From Glebionis coronaria (lineage: Eukaryota > Streptophyta > Magnoliopsida > Asterales > Asteraceae), in assembly GCA_025667525.1 (NCBI GenBank), contig CM046879.1, positions 363,958,639-364,022,638 on the forward strand: a stretch of DNA of 64,000 nt, read 5' to 3'. Shown here in pieces: positions 42,463 through 54,478 of this stretch (the first letter of the stretch is position 1; each line of letters opens with the position of its first letter). The notes under the pieces were generated by a model that made no database searches, was not told the DNA's origin, and saw nothing but the letters and a program-made list of their open reading frames with translations. Made by a program: the position numbers and the translations under genes.

Positions 42463-44667
42463 ATCTCCCCGAAAGGGAGGTCACTCCAAATTTACAAAGT
42501 CCTAATCTAGCATGTTAGATCTTGTTCTTGAGCTCGTAGTATACTTTCTCTTTCTTTCTTTAATTTTCTTCTTTTTGTGAATATGTGTTGAATAATATCA
42601 GCCTTTTGCTTGGAACACGTTCTTTTGGCCTTTCACGTGCAGTCTTTATCTTCTTGTGATGTTCGCCTCTTCGTGACTTGATGTCCCACACACTTATCCT
42701 TTGTTGAATTCTTGAAAGTTTTAGAGTCGATACAGCTGAAGACTTTTAGGTCATACTTTCTTGAATTTGTAGAAGTATTTGATGCAGAAGGAATAAGTAT
42801 GTGAGGACGACTTCAACAGGTACACCGCAACGCCACCGTCTTCGAATGCAGCAACATAATAAGACACGAATAAAATGGCTTTGACATTTTATTCTAATTA
42901 GGTAGCATTTTATCTCCGGTAGGTGAAGACCGTTGGACGATATTAGATATCGTACCCGTAACGGATAGTTTCAATTAAGTAACTTCCTGACAGGATTTCG
43001 CCGGTAAACCCGTTCTCTTTATTCAACCGTCCAAAGCTAACTGCGAACATAAAGAGTGAATCATTTGGATTAAAAAAATCCTTATGATTGAAGCCGTCAA
43101 TTCATGAAACCTGGAACAAGTGAATTTTAATTAAGATTTTCACTATCGTTGCTTTCCAGTTGTCACGAGCTTGATTCAAATAGAATCTTGCTTGTCACCT
43201 ACCAAGTGCTGTTTGATGTTGACACTAGAGGGATTTCCAATCGTCACTATGAACACTAAAGAGTGTCAGTCTAAGCGTTCTGGCAAGATCATACGATAAT
43301 GCGTAGTGTCCTGGAACGAGTTTAAGTTCAATTAAGAATTAAACTACTGTTTCTTTCCAGTTTTCACAAGATTGGTTCTTAAACAACCGCACGTGTCACC
43401 TACCATTAGCTTGTTTGATGTTGGCTCAAGTAGGATTTCCATCTTCATTGTGTTACTTGCGTATCACTTGGATGTTCTGGCAATATTACTGGAATACTGC
43501 GTAGGATTCATAAAGATCTCTTACTTTTCACAGTGTTTGAAGAAGCAAGGAATAAATGGAAAGTGTCCTAATGAGACTTTTGATGATCTCGTGGCTCTAG
43601 ACTCGATAGTTCGTTTTGATTTAGTGAGCGATGGCTGGAGAGGATTCCCACCTTTTCAATATCAGTCTATTCCGAGTGAATAGACCAATAGATAACGTGT
43701 TGAACTCCGTGTGATTAAAACAAATATCTTTTGAGAGATATTTGAGTTAGCTGGGGATGTTTGTGCATTGCATCACTGGGTCCATGATGTCTATCTTCAA
43801 TATCGAGAATCATCGAAAAAATGATCTCAATAGCATATGTATTGACCCGGTTTCTGCCTAAAGTTGTAAGGAGGGCTTCTTTCTTTATACCCTTTATCTT
43901 TACAATTCTTTTCCATTCTTCAACCCCTTTAATGCTTACCAATACGTCATCACTAGCACCTTGTTGTGATTGTTCCAGTGCTAGCTTAAGTACTTGGTCG
44001 ACATTCAGCTACGTTCACAATCATTCTCCATCTTTCCTAGGACTTCTAATTCTATCTAGGGAATTGTCTTGGGAAGATTCCATCGGTTCTGATGAATCAT
44101 TGGACTAATACCTATACCTACCACCCTTTTGTCACCACATCCGTCGTGAATTAGGTGTGTTTTGGGTAAGTATTGTCACCATGAAAAATCCTTGACAAAA
44201 TCACTTAAAGCATTTGTGATATTGTAATCAAAGTTTTTGTGCCTTAAGTGTTTTGATCATCAAAAACGCTCCCCCTTAACATGTGCATTACACATATTAA
44301 GTTGGTTTATCTTTTAATCCTTTTTCATTGTTTAGCCAAATATCATTAAGTCTCCTTAATCCCATTTTCTCCCCTTTCCATAATGTTAACCGTCAGTATT
44401 TTGGATATTAATGGATTAACCGGTCTTTGTGTAATAAAATGAAATTACTTGTTGGCCAAAGAACATATTAATGCTCTCCCTCAAATTAATGAGGGTTAGT
44501 TGTAGTGCTTGAGTATGATATGTTTGAAAGATTTAGAATCTCGAGAGAAATTCTTGAAAAATATCATACTTTAACACTACAACATGCCACAAAAGCTGAT
44601 TATACAAAAATTAACATATTCACAATAATAGACATATGGAGTTGACCTGTTATAAGACGAACCATAA
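42463..44667 (-). other. 3' UTR of the second SIRE-like copy
   Basis: Counterpart of 11178-13407. Purine tracts (read as CTCCCCC on +) lie at 42465, 44270, 44368 and 44475. The duplicated 175-bp unit is at 43110-43286 and 43310-43483. Bases 43680-44110 are the best conserved part. Open + strand (antisense) frames at 43372-43683 and 43821-44108 correspond to those of the other copy. Confidence 0.85.
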
Positions 44668-47600
44668 TTAAATGGATCGTTCCGTGAACCTATGGTGAGC
44701 TACATATGGCCTTCCACCTACGAATCGTTCCACACTTCGTAGCAACCGGTGCTTCCTTAAAAGTTCCTCGATCTTCTTGATCGCGTACTTTGCTCCCTTT
44801 TTGCACTGGCTTGTCCAGGTGTACTTTACTGCTGGAAGCGGTAGGTCGGCATTGAGAACAGTCAGATCATCTCGAACATGCTTGAGCGTACCATCTCTGA
44901 ATTTGTGCAGTTCGGAGAATCGCATAAACTGCATGACTCCAGTTTCATTTGGATAAAATATCCCTTCTTCCGGTGTCGTGGTTCCCATGTACGGCTTCTT
45001 GTTCTTGTGAAAATTACTGAGCGGAGTTGTATGGGGACGTTGCAAGTTTAGCTGTTTCTGATAGCTCTCTACTCCAAGTTGAAAATCTTCCACCCGGTTT
45101 TGAATGACGATTTTTCTTGCATATTGACGAAAGTTGGAGCTCAATGCAATGACAATCTCAGGTTGTAGATGGTCAACTTTTTCCTGAGCCAATAACAACA
45201 GAAGATTTTCGATGTATTCAAGTTGAAGGTACTGGAGATCACTTTCGTGAATTCGGTATTCTTTCTCATCAGTACGTTTGAACAGGATTATATTCAAGTA
45301 ATCATAATCGAAGACAGTGTGAGTGGTTGCTCCTTGGATTCTTTTGATTCTGTGAACTGAGACAATTGAAGAACCTCTCTTTGGACGATGGAAACGATTG
45401 TAAGCTAACCTTTTCTTTGCAGTCCAGTGAGAGATGCCAAGTGACGCAAAAGTATCATAAAACTTGAGCAGTTTCTTTCTCCATAGTGCATCAGGTACTT
45501 TATCTTCGATCCATGGAACGTTCTCCAGACTAACATCCTTGAGCATAGTAAGTGACGTGGCATATTTCTTTGCGCCTTTTTCAAGGTATTCGAGATCGTG
45601 AGAAACAAAGTGCTCTATTGGGATCGTTGCAGAACCGGCGATGACCGTGGGTGTAAGAGGTCGTAACACAGGAGTCTGAATTCCCGTAGTCGTCGCTCTC
45701 ATTGCCTTGGTAAGCTCATTTAAATGATATTCTGCTTCATTATGGCTGATCTTCAAAGTATCAAAGAAGTCCACATTTGTGGCTGCCATTTTGATAAGAT
45801 TCGGAGTCATTGTCGGTTTCCCATGAGAATATCTTAGAAAGGCCTAGAAATCGATAGGATTGTTTAGGAATTAAGTTAGCTCTATTTCAGTTGCTGTGTC
45901 GAAAGGATGCTGTGGTGATGCATTTGTAAGCCAGAGTTGCTCCTGTACCGTGTCATCGATGATAAGAGATTCAGCAAACGTTGGTTCTGGCACATTTAAA
46001 TCTTCAACTTCCATATCAGAGATGTGCTGATCTTCAGATGGTGTTGAAGGTTGTTCTTGCGTCACCGGTATATCATCGTCAGGTTCATCTTCTAGCATTG
46101 ACCCTGTGGGTTCTTCTTCTTGCGTAGACACAGGGATTTCGTCTTCTTGCATATGTTCTACAGATTCATTGTGAGAATCAGTAGTAAAAACTGGTTCAGT
46201 AGATATACTTGTGTCAATTTGTTGAGTTTCTGGTACAGTAGACTCCACCGTCTTTTTTGAGGTTTCAGCAACGCTTTCTACAGCTTCCTCAATACCTTTC
46301 TCAGTTGCCGTATCACCTTCATCCTTATTTGACTCTCGGCATTAGTACTCGTTTTGTCATTCTTATCACTCTTGTTGGTTCCATTACCATCGTCATTATC
46401 ATCATCGTCATCGTCATCCTCATCCTCATCTTCATCTTCATCCTTATCCTTTTCTTCCTCATCCTCTTCTTCCTCCTCATCTCCTTCCTTATCCTCTTCC
46501 TCATTTTGATCATTTTCACCATCATCTTCATCACCGTTACCCTCATTATCTTCCTCCTCTAGCTCGTCTTCATTGTCAGACTCAGAGTCGGTAGTATCTG
46601 CAGGTGTATCTTCAATAATTGCTTTGTTGAGATATTGCAGAACTTTTCGTTTATTTTTCGATTTATGAGCCCCAATATTTAGTAGACGTTTCTGTAACAA
46701 TGTCATTAGTTGAAGGGTAGATAAACCATTACCGACAAAAGTTGGTAGCTGTTGATCAACATATGACTTGACTTCTCGTCGAATGATCTTGGTCATCTTC
46801 TCATCAATTGACCCAAGAAAGGCAGCATTCTCTTTGTCACGAGTTTTCTTCTCTCCAAGAAATGATTTGTGTTGTTCTTTAAGTTTAGACACTATGTCTG
46901 ATATTTTATTAAGTGTAGGCTCATCAGGTTGCGGTTCCTTGAGAGGTTGTGTCTCGGGAGTGGTGAATCTTTCAGTCTGTGTAGCTATTTGTTTAGCTTG
47001 AGCCTCCACCTGTTGTTGAAGAGACTGGATCAGTGGATCACTGACTGCCAGGAAATGGTTGGAGGTGGATGATACTTGTTGTACTAATGATGAAGGTGTA
47101 ACCATGACTGTTAATGTGGTGGTGGATGATACAGGTTGTTCAAGGATAGGTGATGGTGTAGATGCAGTGATTCGGGCGGTAGTTGATACAGTTTTTTCAG
47201 TTGTTGATGACAGTGTAGATTCAGTGGTTGTGATGGTAGTTGATACCGGTTGTTCAACAAGTGCTGGTGTTATAGCTGGTGTTATGACATCAGGGATGAT
47301 CGGGGTGGATAGTGGTGGAGTGGTGGTTGATGTAATAGAAGTTATGGGAACATCCACCATGTTTTCATTTGTTGATGGATCGGTATTTGTAACCTCAACA
47401 CCCTCCCCTTCCAAATTAAGATATTTCATAACATCGTTAGAGCCGGAAGTATACTTACTTTGAATTTGAGTTTCTGGTATGAAAGTTACATGAGAATCGT
47501 CGTGTACCACCGTGTGAGTTGGTTCCGGAAAGATGTGTTGACATTTACATCATGATACAACAAATTTGTATCGGTGTTTGCACTGCTACCACCTTCCTCA

Positions 47601-48944
47601 CTCTGCTCACGGCTTTCAAAATGGAAGTTATCAGCATCTTCATAAGCATCTTCATCGGTAGGATCTTCATAAATGCCATGTCAGCATCAGGATTACCAAA
47701 TTCCTCTAAGTCCTCAAACAGTCTTGAGCCTGATCCTGTGGATGTTGCAAAAGCCTCCTCTCTGCTTTGTTAAAGAATAATAGCAGTCGTTTGGCTTCAG
47801 AAGTGGTTTGTTGAACTGGTTCATCTGAAGCAACACTTGCTTCTTTACCTTTAATTTTATTTGCTTTCTTTGGCCTTCTGAGTGGTACTTCTTCCTGTTC
47901 TTCCTCAGTATGGATCGTCTCATCTTCATCATCATCTTCATCAACTATTTGCAATTTCCCTGTTCCTTTATCTTTGGAGGAAGCAGTCGATTGGCGCTTT
48001 GGAACTCTTTTCTTGCGTTTACCTTTTTGCTTCTCTAAGGGAAGTGAATTTTCTCGTCGAAACTGTGTGTCAATATCATTAAGCATCTCTTGATATTTAT
48101 CACTTTCCTTGATTCCTTCATTTATAATTGTGTCAGGTACTAGGGCAGGACGTAATGCATACTTTGTGGAATTAGTATCCGCATTAATTTGTAGAATCAC
48201 ATAGTCATCATCTTTTGTGTGGTAGAAAAAATTCCCGCGAGTGTCAATGGTTGGGTCATTCTTCATAAAGTGGTTGATGATGAGCTTGGTGAATCTTGGG
48301 AATGGAAGATGCACTGATTTCTTCTTGGTTCCAGTAAATTGATAACAAAATTCTTGCAAGAGAAAGAGTGCATAGTCTACTTTAGATGTCGTGTAAAGTC
48401 CCCAAAATATGTGAGCTTGAGGTGGTCTCATTGCGTCGGAGCCCCGAGTCTTTCCAGTAAGACATTTGACAATGATCGTGATAAGTGCTTTCCAAGTTTG
48501 CCCTATGTGTGATGTATTGAACTAGGATAGGTTGTGGATTTCACCTTCATAATTCATAGCACGAATGACTCGAAACAATTCATCGGTCATTGGGTTAGCC
48601 ACAAATTGTTCTCCTTGTGCCAACTTAGGAAATTTAAACATTTGCCGAAAGATGCTCAAGATAAGTACCATTAGCATTTTGTTTAGTTGGAATGAGATAG
48701 TCTTATTAGAAAGTGTTGCAGTGTTCCAGAACTCGTGCATGTAGACTTCGGGAACAGAGGCAGTACATCTGAATGCATCTTTGATGGGTGAGATGTCCAG
48801 GATATCCGTGGTGATTTCGAAAGCTGCTAAAGACGGATCAATATCCTCTTGTAAACGAGAGTTGTTCTCAGCATATGGTAGCCTGTTGCTGAGTGAGACA
48901 AGTTCGAGGTCAAGTTCTCGTTGTTGTTCTTCTGTGATCGACAT
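44668..48944 (-). pseudogene. Extra ORF of the second SIRE-like copy, five fragments
   Basis: Fragments 48944-48522, 48431-47706, 47510-46278, 46248-45871 and 45810-44668 follow the layout of the intact protein at 7230: N-terminal motif AFRCTASVPEVYMHEFW, basic patches (KGKRKKRVPKR), S/T/P-rich middle, predicted coil, D/E-rich tract, and a C-terminal region with RVEDFQLGVESYQKQLN ending near RSVERFVGGRPY. The likely start is the ATG at 48944 (MSITEEQQ). Identity to the intact protein is modest: good in the C-terminal 400 residues, low elsewhere. Stops and frameshifts separate the fragments. Confidence 0.85.
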
Positions 48945-49269
48945 CTTCCTGCTTAGATGACATAAATACAAATGATATACACAAAACATCTATATCTTAA
49001 ATCTATGCCAAGTTGTAGCATTTGTAGTAACACACGACGATCATTAGCACATTACATTTATAGAACAACAATAACTAGATCACGACACATGTCTATATGA
49101 GCCACCTAACATGATACTAGCATGACAATCCTATTACTCATCACAACCTTATAGTGTTAACATAATACTATAAGCTATCACAATATTACCATGACTACTC
49201 ATTGCAAGCTTACAAGTCATCGGAATAATAAAAATCCTAACTCCATCGCAATCTTACACACCATCGGAA

Positions 49270-49650
49270 TCCTAAAGTGATCGGAAGGATTAAGCATCGC
49301 AATCCTATCGCAAACTTACACCCATCGCAATGTGAGACCATCGCAATCCTATCTCAATCCTGTTCTATCCCAATATCTAAGTCCATCACAATAAGTACGT
49401 TTCCATCGGAATGTTTGAGAAATCATCGCAATATGTCCCCATCGCAATACCATTACAATGCCATCACAATAATGCATCGGAATGCACCATCGTAATATGC
49501 CATCGCAATGCGTCATCGTAATGACCATCGCAATGAGCCATCACAATGAGCCATCGGAATGACCCATCGCAATAACCCATCGCAATGAGCCATCGGAATG
49601 ACTCATCGTAATGACAAGGCATCGCAATGTGGTGTCGCAATGATCATCGG
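49270..49650 (-). repeat. 13-bp minisatellite (CCATCGCAATGAG) in the leader of the second SIRE copy
   Basis: About 25 CATCG(C/G/T)AAT words, regular at 13 bp between about 49500 and 49615. On the transcript strand the core reads ATTCCGATGG or ATTGCGATGG. It lies ~330 bp before the extra ORF, the place taken by the TTCCGAATA array in the other copy. Confidence 0.9.
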
Positions 49651-50221
49651 AATCCGAGACTGGGATCCGGTCTTAACGTTGAATTCACAATACCTGGAGT
49701 TTGGCAACGTTTTAAACAAAACTGGGCAAGAACTTTGTGTATCTAGGCATTCTAAACATATCACACTTGTCAATTTACATATTCATCGCAAAACTTAAAA
49801 CCCTAATTTTTGATTAAAGGTTGATTAACGGTTTGTTTGTGATGCAAAGTAAAGAGATATGTGATAACAACTAAAACATGATATAATACCTAGATGGATG
49901 AACGGAGTGAAGGCAATCAAAAATAAAATGATGAAGGTTTTAACAATGGCGGGGAGTGTTTTTGTGTTTGTGTTTGCGATGGAAAAGAAACAGGAACCCG
50001 GGGAGGGGGGTAAAGTGTTTGACTAGGTCAAACTTTGTGCAAAGTTTACACATGAAACCCACACTTTGCAACATTTGCAAAAGTGGTCCCCCATTAGATA
50101 GTATTTATTAAATTCATTATGATTAACCAAATAAACTTAACGAAGTACTAACCCGCTCACAAACACGAACACGTACACTTAACGCCTAATTTCAAATAAC
50201 CTATTCTTCAAGGTAATTGAG

Positions 50222-50365
50222 TGTCAACGGTCAAAAATAACCTATCAACGCCCAACGGCTATATTCTTGTCAACACTTGATTTGTCAGCGTTTGTTTTAC
50301 TCCTGTCAACGCTTGTTTTACTCTTGTCAGCGCTCAAGTAGACTGGCTATAATTTATTCTCAACA
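50222..50365 (-). repeat. Probable short LTR (144 bp) of the small 50-54 kb unit
   Basis: Runs (+ strand) TGTCAACGG to TTCTCAACA. On the - strand it is preceded by GTTTAGGGGAGGAT, a good polypurine tract, directly after the stop of the pseudogene at 50418. The first ~55 bp recur nearly unchanged at 53761. It carries five of the 21-bp-spaced TCARCG motifs. Confidence 0.55.
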
Positions 50366-50417
50366 ATCCTCCCCTAAACTTGATATCAACTCTAGTAATC
50401 AAGTTTCTGAATGAACA

Positions 50418-53400
50418 TTAAGAACTAGGAGGAATCTTACAAACCTTCTCATATTGGTAACAAATAAATCTGATTAAATCTTTGGCCACGTGACTTGAAT
50501 AATCAATTTCCAGCTGTGTGTTCTTCATCTTCTCCAAGACTTCCTTCGACATGAAAGACTGGCCATCTACAAGTAGATACTCAGTAAACTTTGTATAACT
50601 CAAATAATAAACACCAGCAGCTAAATACAATCTCCATTGAAGACCACTGAGGTCATCTTCAAGATCCTTCCAAATAGCAGGATCTTCATCTCTTGGTCCA
50701 CACATTCTCTTGAATGTTGACCAGAGTTTTATTCCATTGACTGAAGTTGGTGCTTCAGTCTCATACTTGGCCTCTAACAACCTCCATAGATCCACCAAGT
50801 CTTCTCTATCATAACTTGCAAACAAAGATATAAGGGTGGTAAAAGTGTGAACCTCTTTTCCATACCTTCCAATCTTCCAAAACCCACATTCATCTTCTTC
50901 ATAACTTATAATGGGTTTCTGGAACCAAGTGGTAACACTTGTACCATATCTGAAGCTTCTAATGGTGAGAGCTTGAGGCTCTTTCTTATAACAGCTTCAC
51001 TTGGATTTAATGGATCCATATCTTTAGGAAACTCAAGAGAAACTACCTTCTTCACTGGTCTGGGAACAAACATTGCCTTCTTAAGCTCCATTTCCTCTAC
51101 AAGTTCTTCTTTTCTTTCATCAGAAAGAAGTCTTAGAGTGTTTTCTTCCTACACTCTAACACAAATAGGATAAGCTCTGCACTCCAACTCTTCAAATGTC
51201 AAACCAATCAATTTCTTATGAGTCCATCCTGTTCCATGACATCTGATCAGCATGTAGTACAACTCCCTTCTATCCCTTTTCAAATTTGAGAGAACATTGC
51301 TTGCTTTGTGTTTCAGATTGACCTTGCAATCCTTTTGTACTCTAAGAAGAATCTCCAAACCCCATATCTGATCTGAAATGGTCAAATGTGGATTCTCCAT
51401 ACACCTATCTTCCCAAGCATGGTACATCTGAACAACCTCTGGCATATCAAAATCAACCTGTAATTTCAGCTCATTCAACTTCTCTTTTGCCAATTCATCA
51501 CAATACTCAAGCCTTTCTGGTTGTTCTATGATCATAACACTTGAGTCTGAACTGGCTTCATCACTTCCTTCTTGCTCTTCTGAAGTGACAACAAAAGGTG
51601 ATTCACCCACCTCCTTTCTTTCTTGTTCCACAATTTATGCAGCCAACTTTCTATCAAACTCAATTTGTGCTGCATTCTTTAGAACAACTTCTTCTACCAT
51701 AATACCCTTACCCTTATCTAATGGATCAACTATTGGTAAGGTAGATAGTAATACCTGTGAAGAAACCTCTTTGATGATGGATGATGACTGGAATACATCA
51801 ACCTCATTTGCAGGTCTGTCAAGGCTCACTTTTGCTTTGTCAGCGCCCAAGATACTCATGTCAGCGTTCAAATTCTGCTTGTCAACGCTCAAATTACCTG
51901 TCTCAGCGCCTCTTGAAATTTCTTCCAACATGGCTGTAAATGACAAATTTAAGTTTGTAGGAGAGACTAGAGACGTATCAAAACCTGTCTGTTTCTTCAA
52001 ACTTGTTAGGGCCTCAGCAAGATCCAAAGATTGACCATCATGAGAGCCCTTATCACTCACATTTATTTGTTCATCCTCCCCTTTGGAAGATTCCTCCATC
52101 CCTCTCCTTGTGCTAGAATTCTCCAAGATAACAATCCTCTCCCTCAATTGCTTGAGTTCAAGGCCTTGTGTGCTGACAACTTGTACCAAGTCTACATTTT
52201 GCTTTTGCAAGCTCATGCAGACAGCCGTCAATTCAATTAGGGTCATTGGTTCCAATCTGCCTCCTTCTAAAATGGGTATTTGACCTCCTAAAGTAGATTC
52301 ATTGGGTATGGATGAGGTCTTAAGTATGGTAGGACTGTCTTGGCCAGCTTCTAAGCCAGAACCAATAGTCCCAGCCTCATCCATAACACCAACCACACTT
52401 GTGGTGGTGGTTCTCTCTACTACATGGCTAGGACCACTAGAGGAGAACATTCCAGTATTCCTTTGGCGTTTTTATAACCTATATTGTGTTGGGGGAGAAG
52501 AAGATGTGGATTGGGTGGATGTGGGTTGGTTAAGGGGTGTTTGGGTATGTGAAGGATTTGTGTCAACGTTTGAAATAGGCACATCAACGCCAACATTTAA
52601 TGTGTCAGCGTCGAAGGGTTCTTGGTCAAGTTGCATATGTTGTGGTGAAGGTAAAGGTTCAGGTATTGGGTCAATCTGGGGTTGGGGGTCTGGTTAGGGT
52701 TGTGCTGCTTCAATGACAACAATCATAGCAGGAGTGAGGGGTAGGTCACGATGTGGGGGTGAGTTCATCTTCATAAAAATTGCTTTCTTTTGCACAGGGA
52801 TCTCATAAAAATCATCATGATCCCTTGTGTACTAACCTTGGACATCAAAAACCATTTGTAAAAATCTGGGATAAGCTAAAGTCATTTTGTTCCCTTTACT
52901 TTTACACATGCCCTCAAAAATCATTTTGGAATAATTAAACTTTTACCCAGTAGGAATGCACAAAATAGCACTAGCAATAGATCTATTGATCTCATTGTGT
53001 GCAGTGCACTTGGGACTCAAACTTTGCAAGAGGACATGTATTATGTACTTCTAGGCTGGGGGAAACTCCTGTTTTTGATATTTATTTAAAGTTCCTTCAG
53101 CAGGAAAAGGATAACCCAAAGCCCTTAGTCCTTGTTCTATTTCACTAATAGGGAGGGTGGTTATACCATCAGCATCATCAAGATGCAAAGCTTGGCGTAC
53201 CAAAGCTTCAGTAACCACCCATGTGCGCCCATGAACAATAAAAGATAATGTAGTCACTCTATTAACTGTTGAGGACCTGACATTGTTCCAAAACTGTTTA
53301 ATATGTGTGACGGGAATGAGTGGAGCATGAGAAAGAGCATACCTAAAGGGGGATGCGTTCAAATACGCCACCATTTGTGTGTATTGGGGAAACAGAGTAT

Positions 53401-53482
53401 CATCAGCTTCAAGATATGCTACCATGTTGTGTTGACTTCTGAACCCCAATTCCGAATCACTTGGTTTATACTTTGGTGCCAT
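50418..53482 (-). pseudogene. Third, distant extra-ORF protein, broken
   Basis: The ATG at 53482 starts MAPKYKPSDSELGF. Fragments 53482-53051, 52450-51635, 51631-51149 and 50825-50418 make up most of a protein. The N-terminal motif SPFRYALSHAPLIPVTHIKQFW has the same spacing as FKYALRRSASVPYDYLYEFW at 7230, so all three proteins share this region. The middle is S/T-rich with a probable coiled coil (LKQLRERIVILENSS). The C terminus (LYYMLIRCHGTGW, YLSYTKFTEYLLVDG) differs from the other two. Stops and frameshifts near 53050, 52697, 51633, 51150 and 50900 break it. The function is unknown. Confidence 0.75.
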
Positions 53483-53579
53483 TGTTGAAAGCTGTTATGA
53501 ATGATTGATAAAGATGAAGCTATAGGAGAAAAATTGTGTTAGACAAGAATAATAGGTACCCTGTTTAAAATAGGAGCCA

Positions 53580-53588
53580 AATATATAG
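53580..53588 (-). promoter_or_regulatory. TATA-like box before the third extra ORF
   Basis: The - strand reads CCTATATATTTGG about 100 bp before the ATG at 53482, with a C/T-rich stretch after it. It could be the LTR or an internal promoter; no other support. Confidence 0.4.
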
Positions 53589-53760
53589 GAGAAGAAAATG
53601 CATGTGATTGGCCCAAAAATAGGCAAGTATTTTCAAAATGCAATCATGAAAATATTGAAAAATAATAAGTTTATCTCTTGCATTAAATGAAAGTTATCAG
53701 CTCCCAAAATTACGGCCTAAAAATATGTCAAAAAGTAACAACTGGGTAGGGCCCATTAAG

Positions 53761-53880
53761 TGTCAACGGTCAAAAATAACCTATCAACGCCCAACGGCTA
53801 TATTCTTGTCAACGTTTGCCAAAGCCATGTCAGCGTCTAAATTGGTCACAACAACGCTTGGAAAAATACTTGTCAGTGTC
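53761..53880 (-). repeat. Right-hand copy of the 50222 repeat, partly matching
   Basis: About 55 bp from TGTCAACGGTC are nearly identical to 50222-50276. Beyond that only the TCARCG spacing is shared. No PBS resembling initiator tRNA-Met is seen on its internal side, so calling it a 5' LTR is uncertain. Confidence 0.5.
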
Positions 53881-54478
53881 CAAAAATAAAAATGTTTAAA
53901 AATGAAAAATGACCTTAACAAAGTAATTTATCCTAGAGAAGATAACCAAAAAGTTAATAATTATTATAGGGCGGCAAGCACTGTCCAGTTATGCACACTT
54001 GCTTATGCAAGATAGACATAACAGTCCTCTAGTGTCCCTTGCTAACCAAAAGTCTTAACAACTAATTTACCTCATAAAATTCCTTGTTACTCCCAGGTAA
54101 AACCCATGATAAAAGCAATCCCAAGTCTCCCAACAGACCACAACCAATTCTAGGCCAAACATGTCTTGGTAGCATGCATAGTATATCAACTTTGCATGCT
54201 ACAGTGCCTCATGATTTAGTAAAACTAACTCATACTCACCTGTGGACACAATCTAGATTTGTGATAAGAGTATCATATGGATACCCAAAAATTCCTAAAG
54301 GTTCCTAAAACCTCCCCATAAACTATGATACAAATGTTGCCAAAAATATGCATGAACATAAAAAATTTATGTCAAGATAGGAATTGAAAATTCCAACCAT
54401 CATCCATAAATAAAAACATGTCCAAATGCTTCTCCAATGATCCATAAGCAACTCTGTATCCAATGGTATAATGCTAAC
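53881..54478. other. 600 bp between the small unit and the Athila/Tat element
   Basis: AT-rich, no gene, no repeat I can place. CTAAC (54474-54478) should be the target duplication of the next element. Confidence 0.4.

Larger units (their letters stand above)
42163..50221 (-). mobile_element. Second SIRE-like Copia copy (3' half), - strand
   Basis: Read leftward: spacer (50221-49651), minisatellite leader, decayed extra ORF, long 3' UTR, 3' LTR. Order and spacing match 5117-13738 of the + strand copy (extra-ORF stop to LTR is about 2.2 kb in both). Gag, pol and 5' LTR are not seen; sequence to the right belongs to other units, so they are lost or lie outside the window. Confidence 0.85.
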
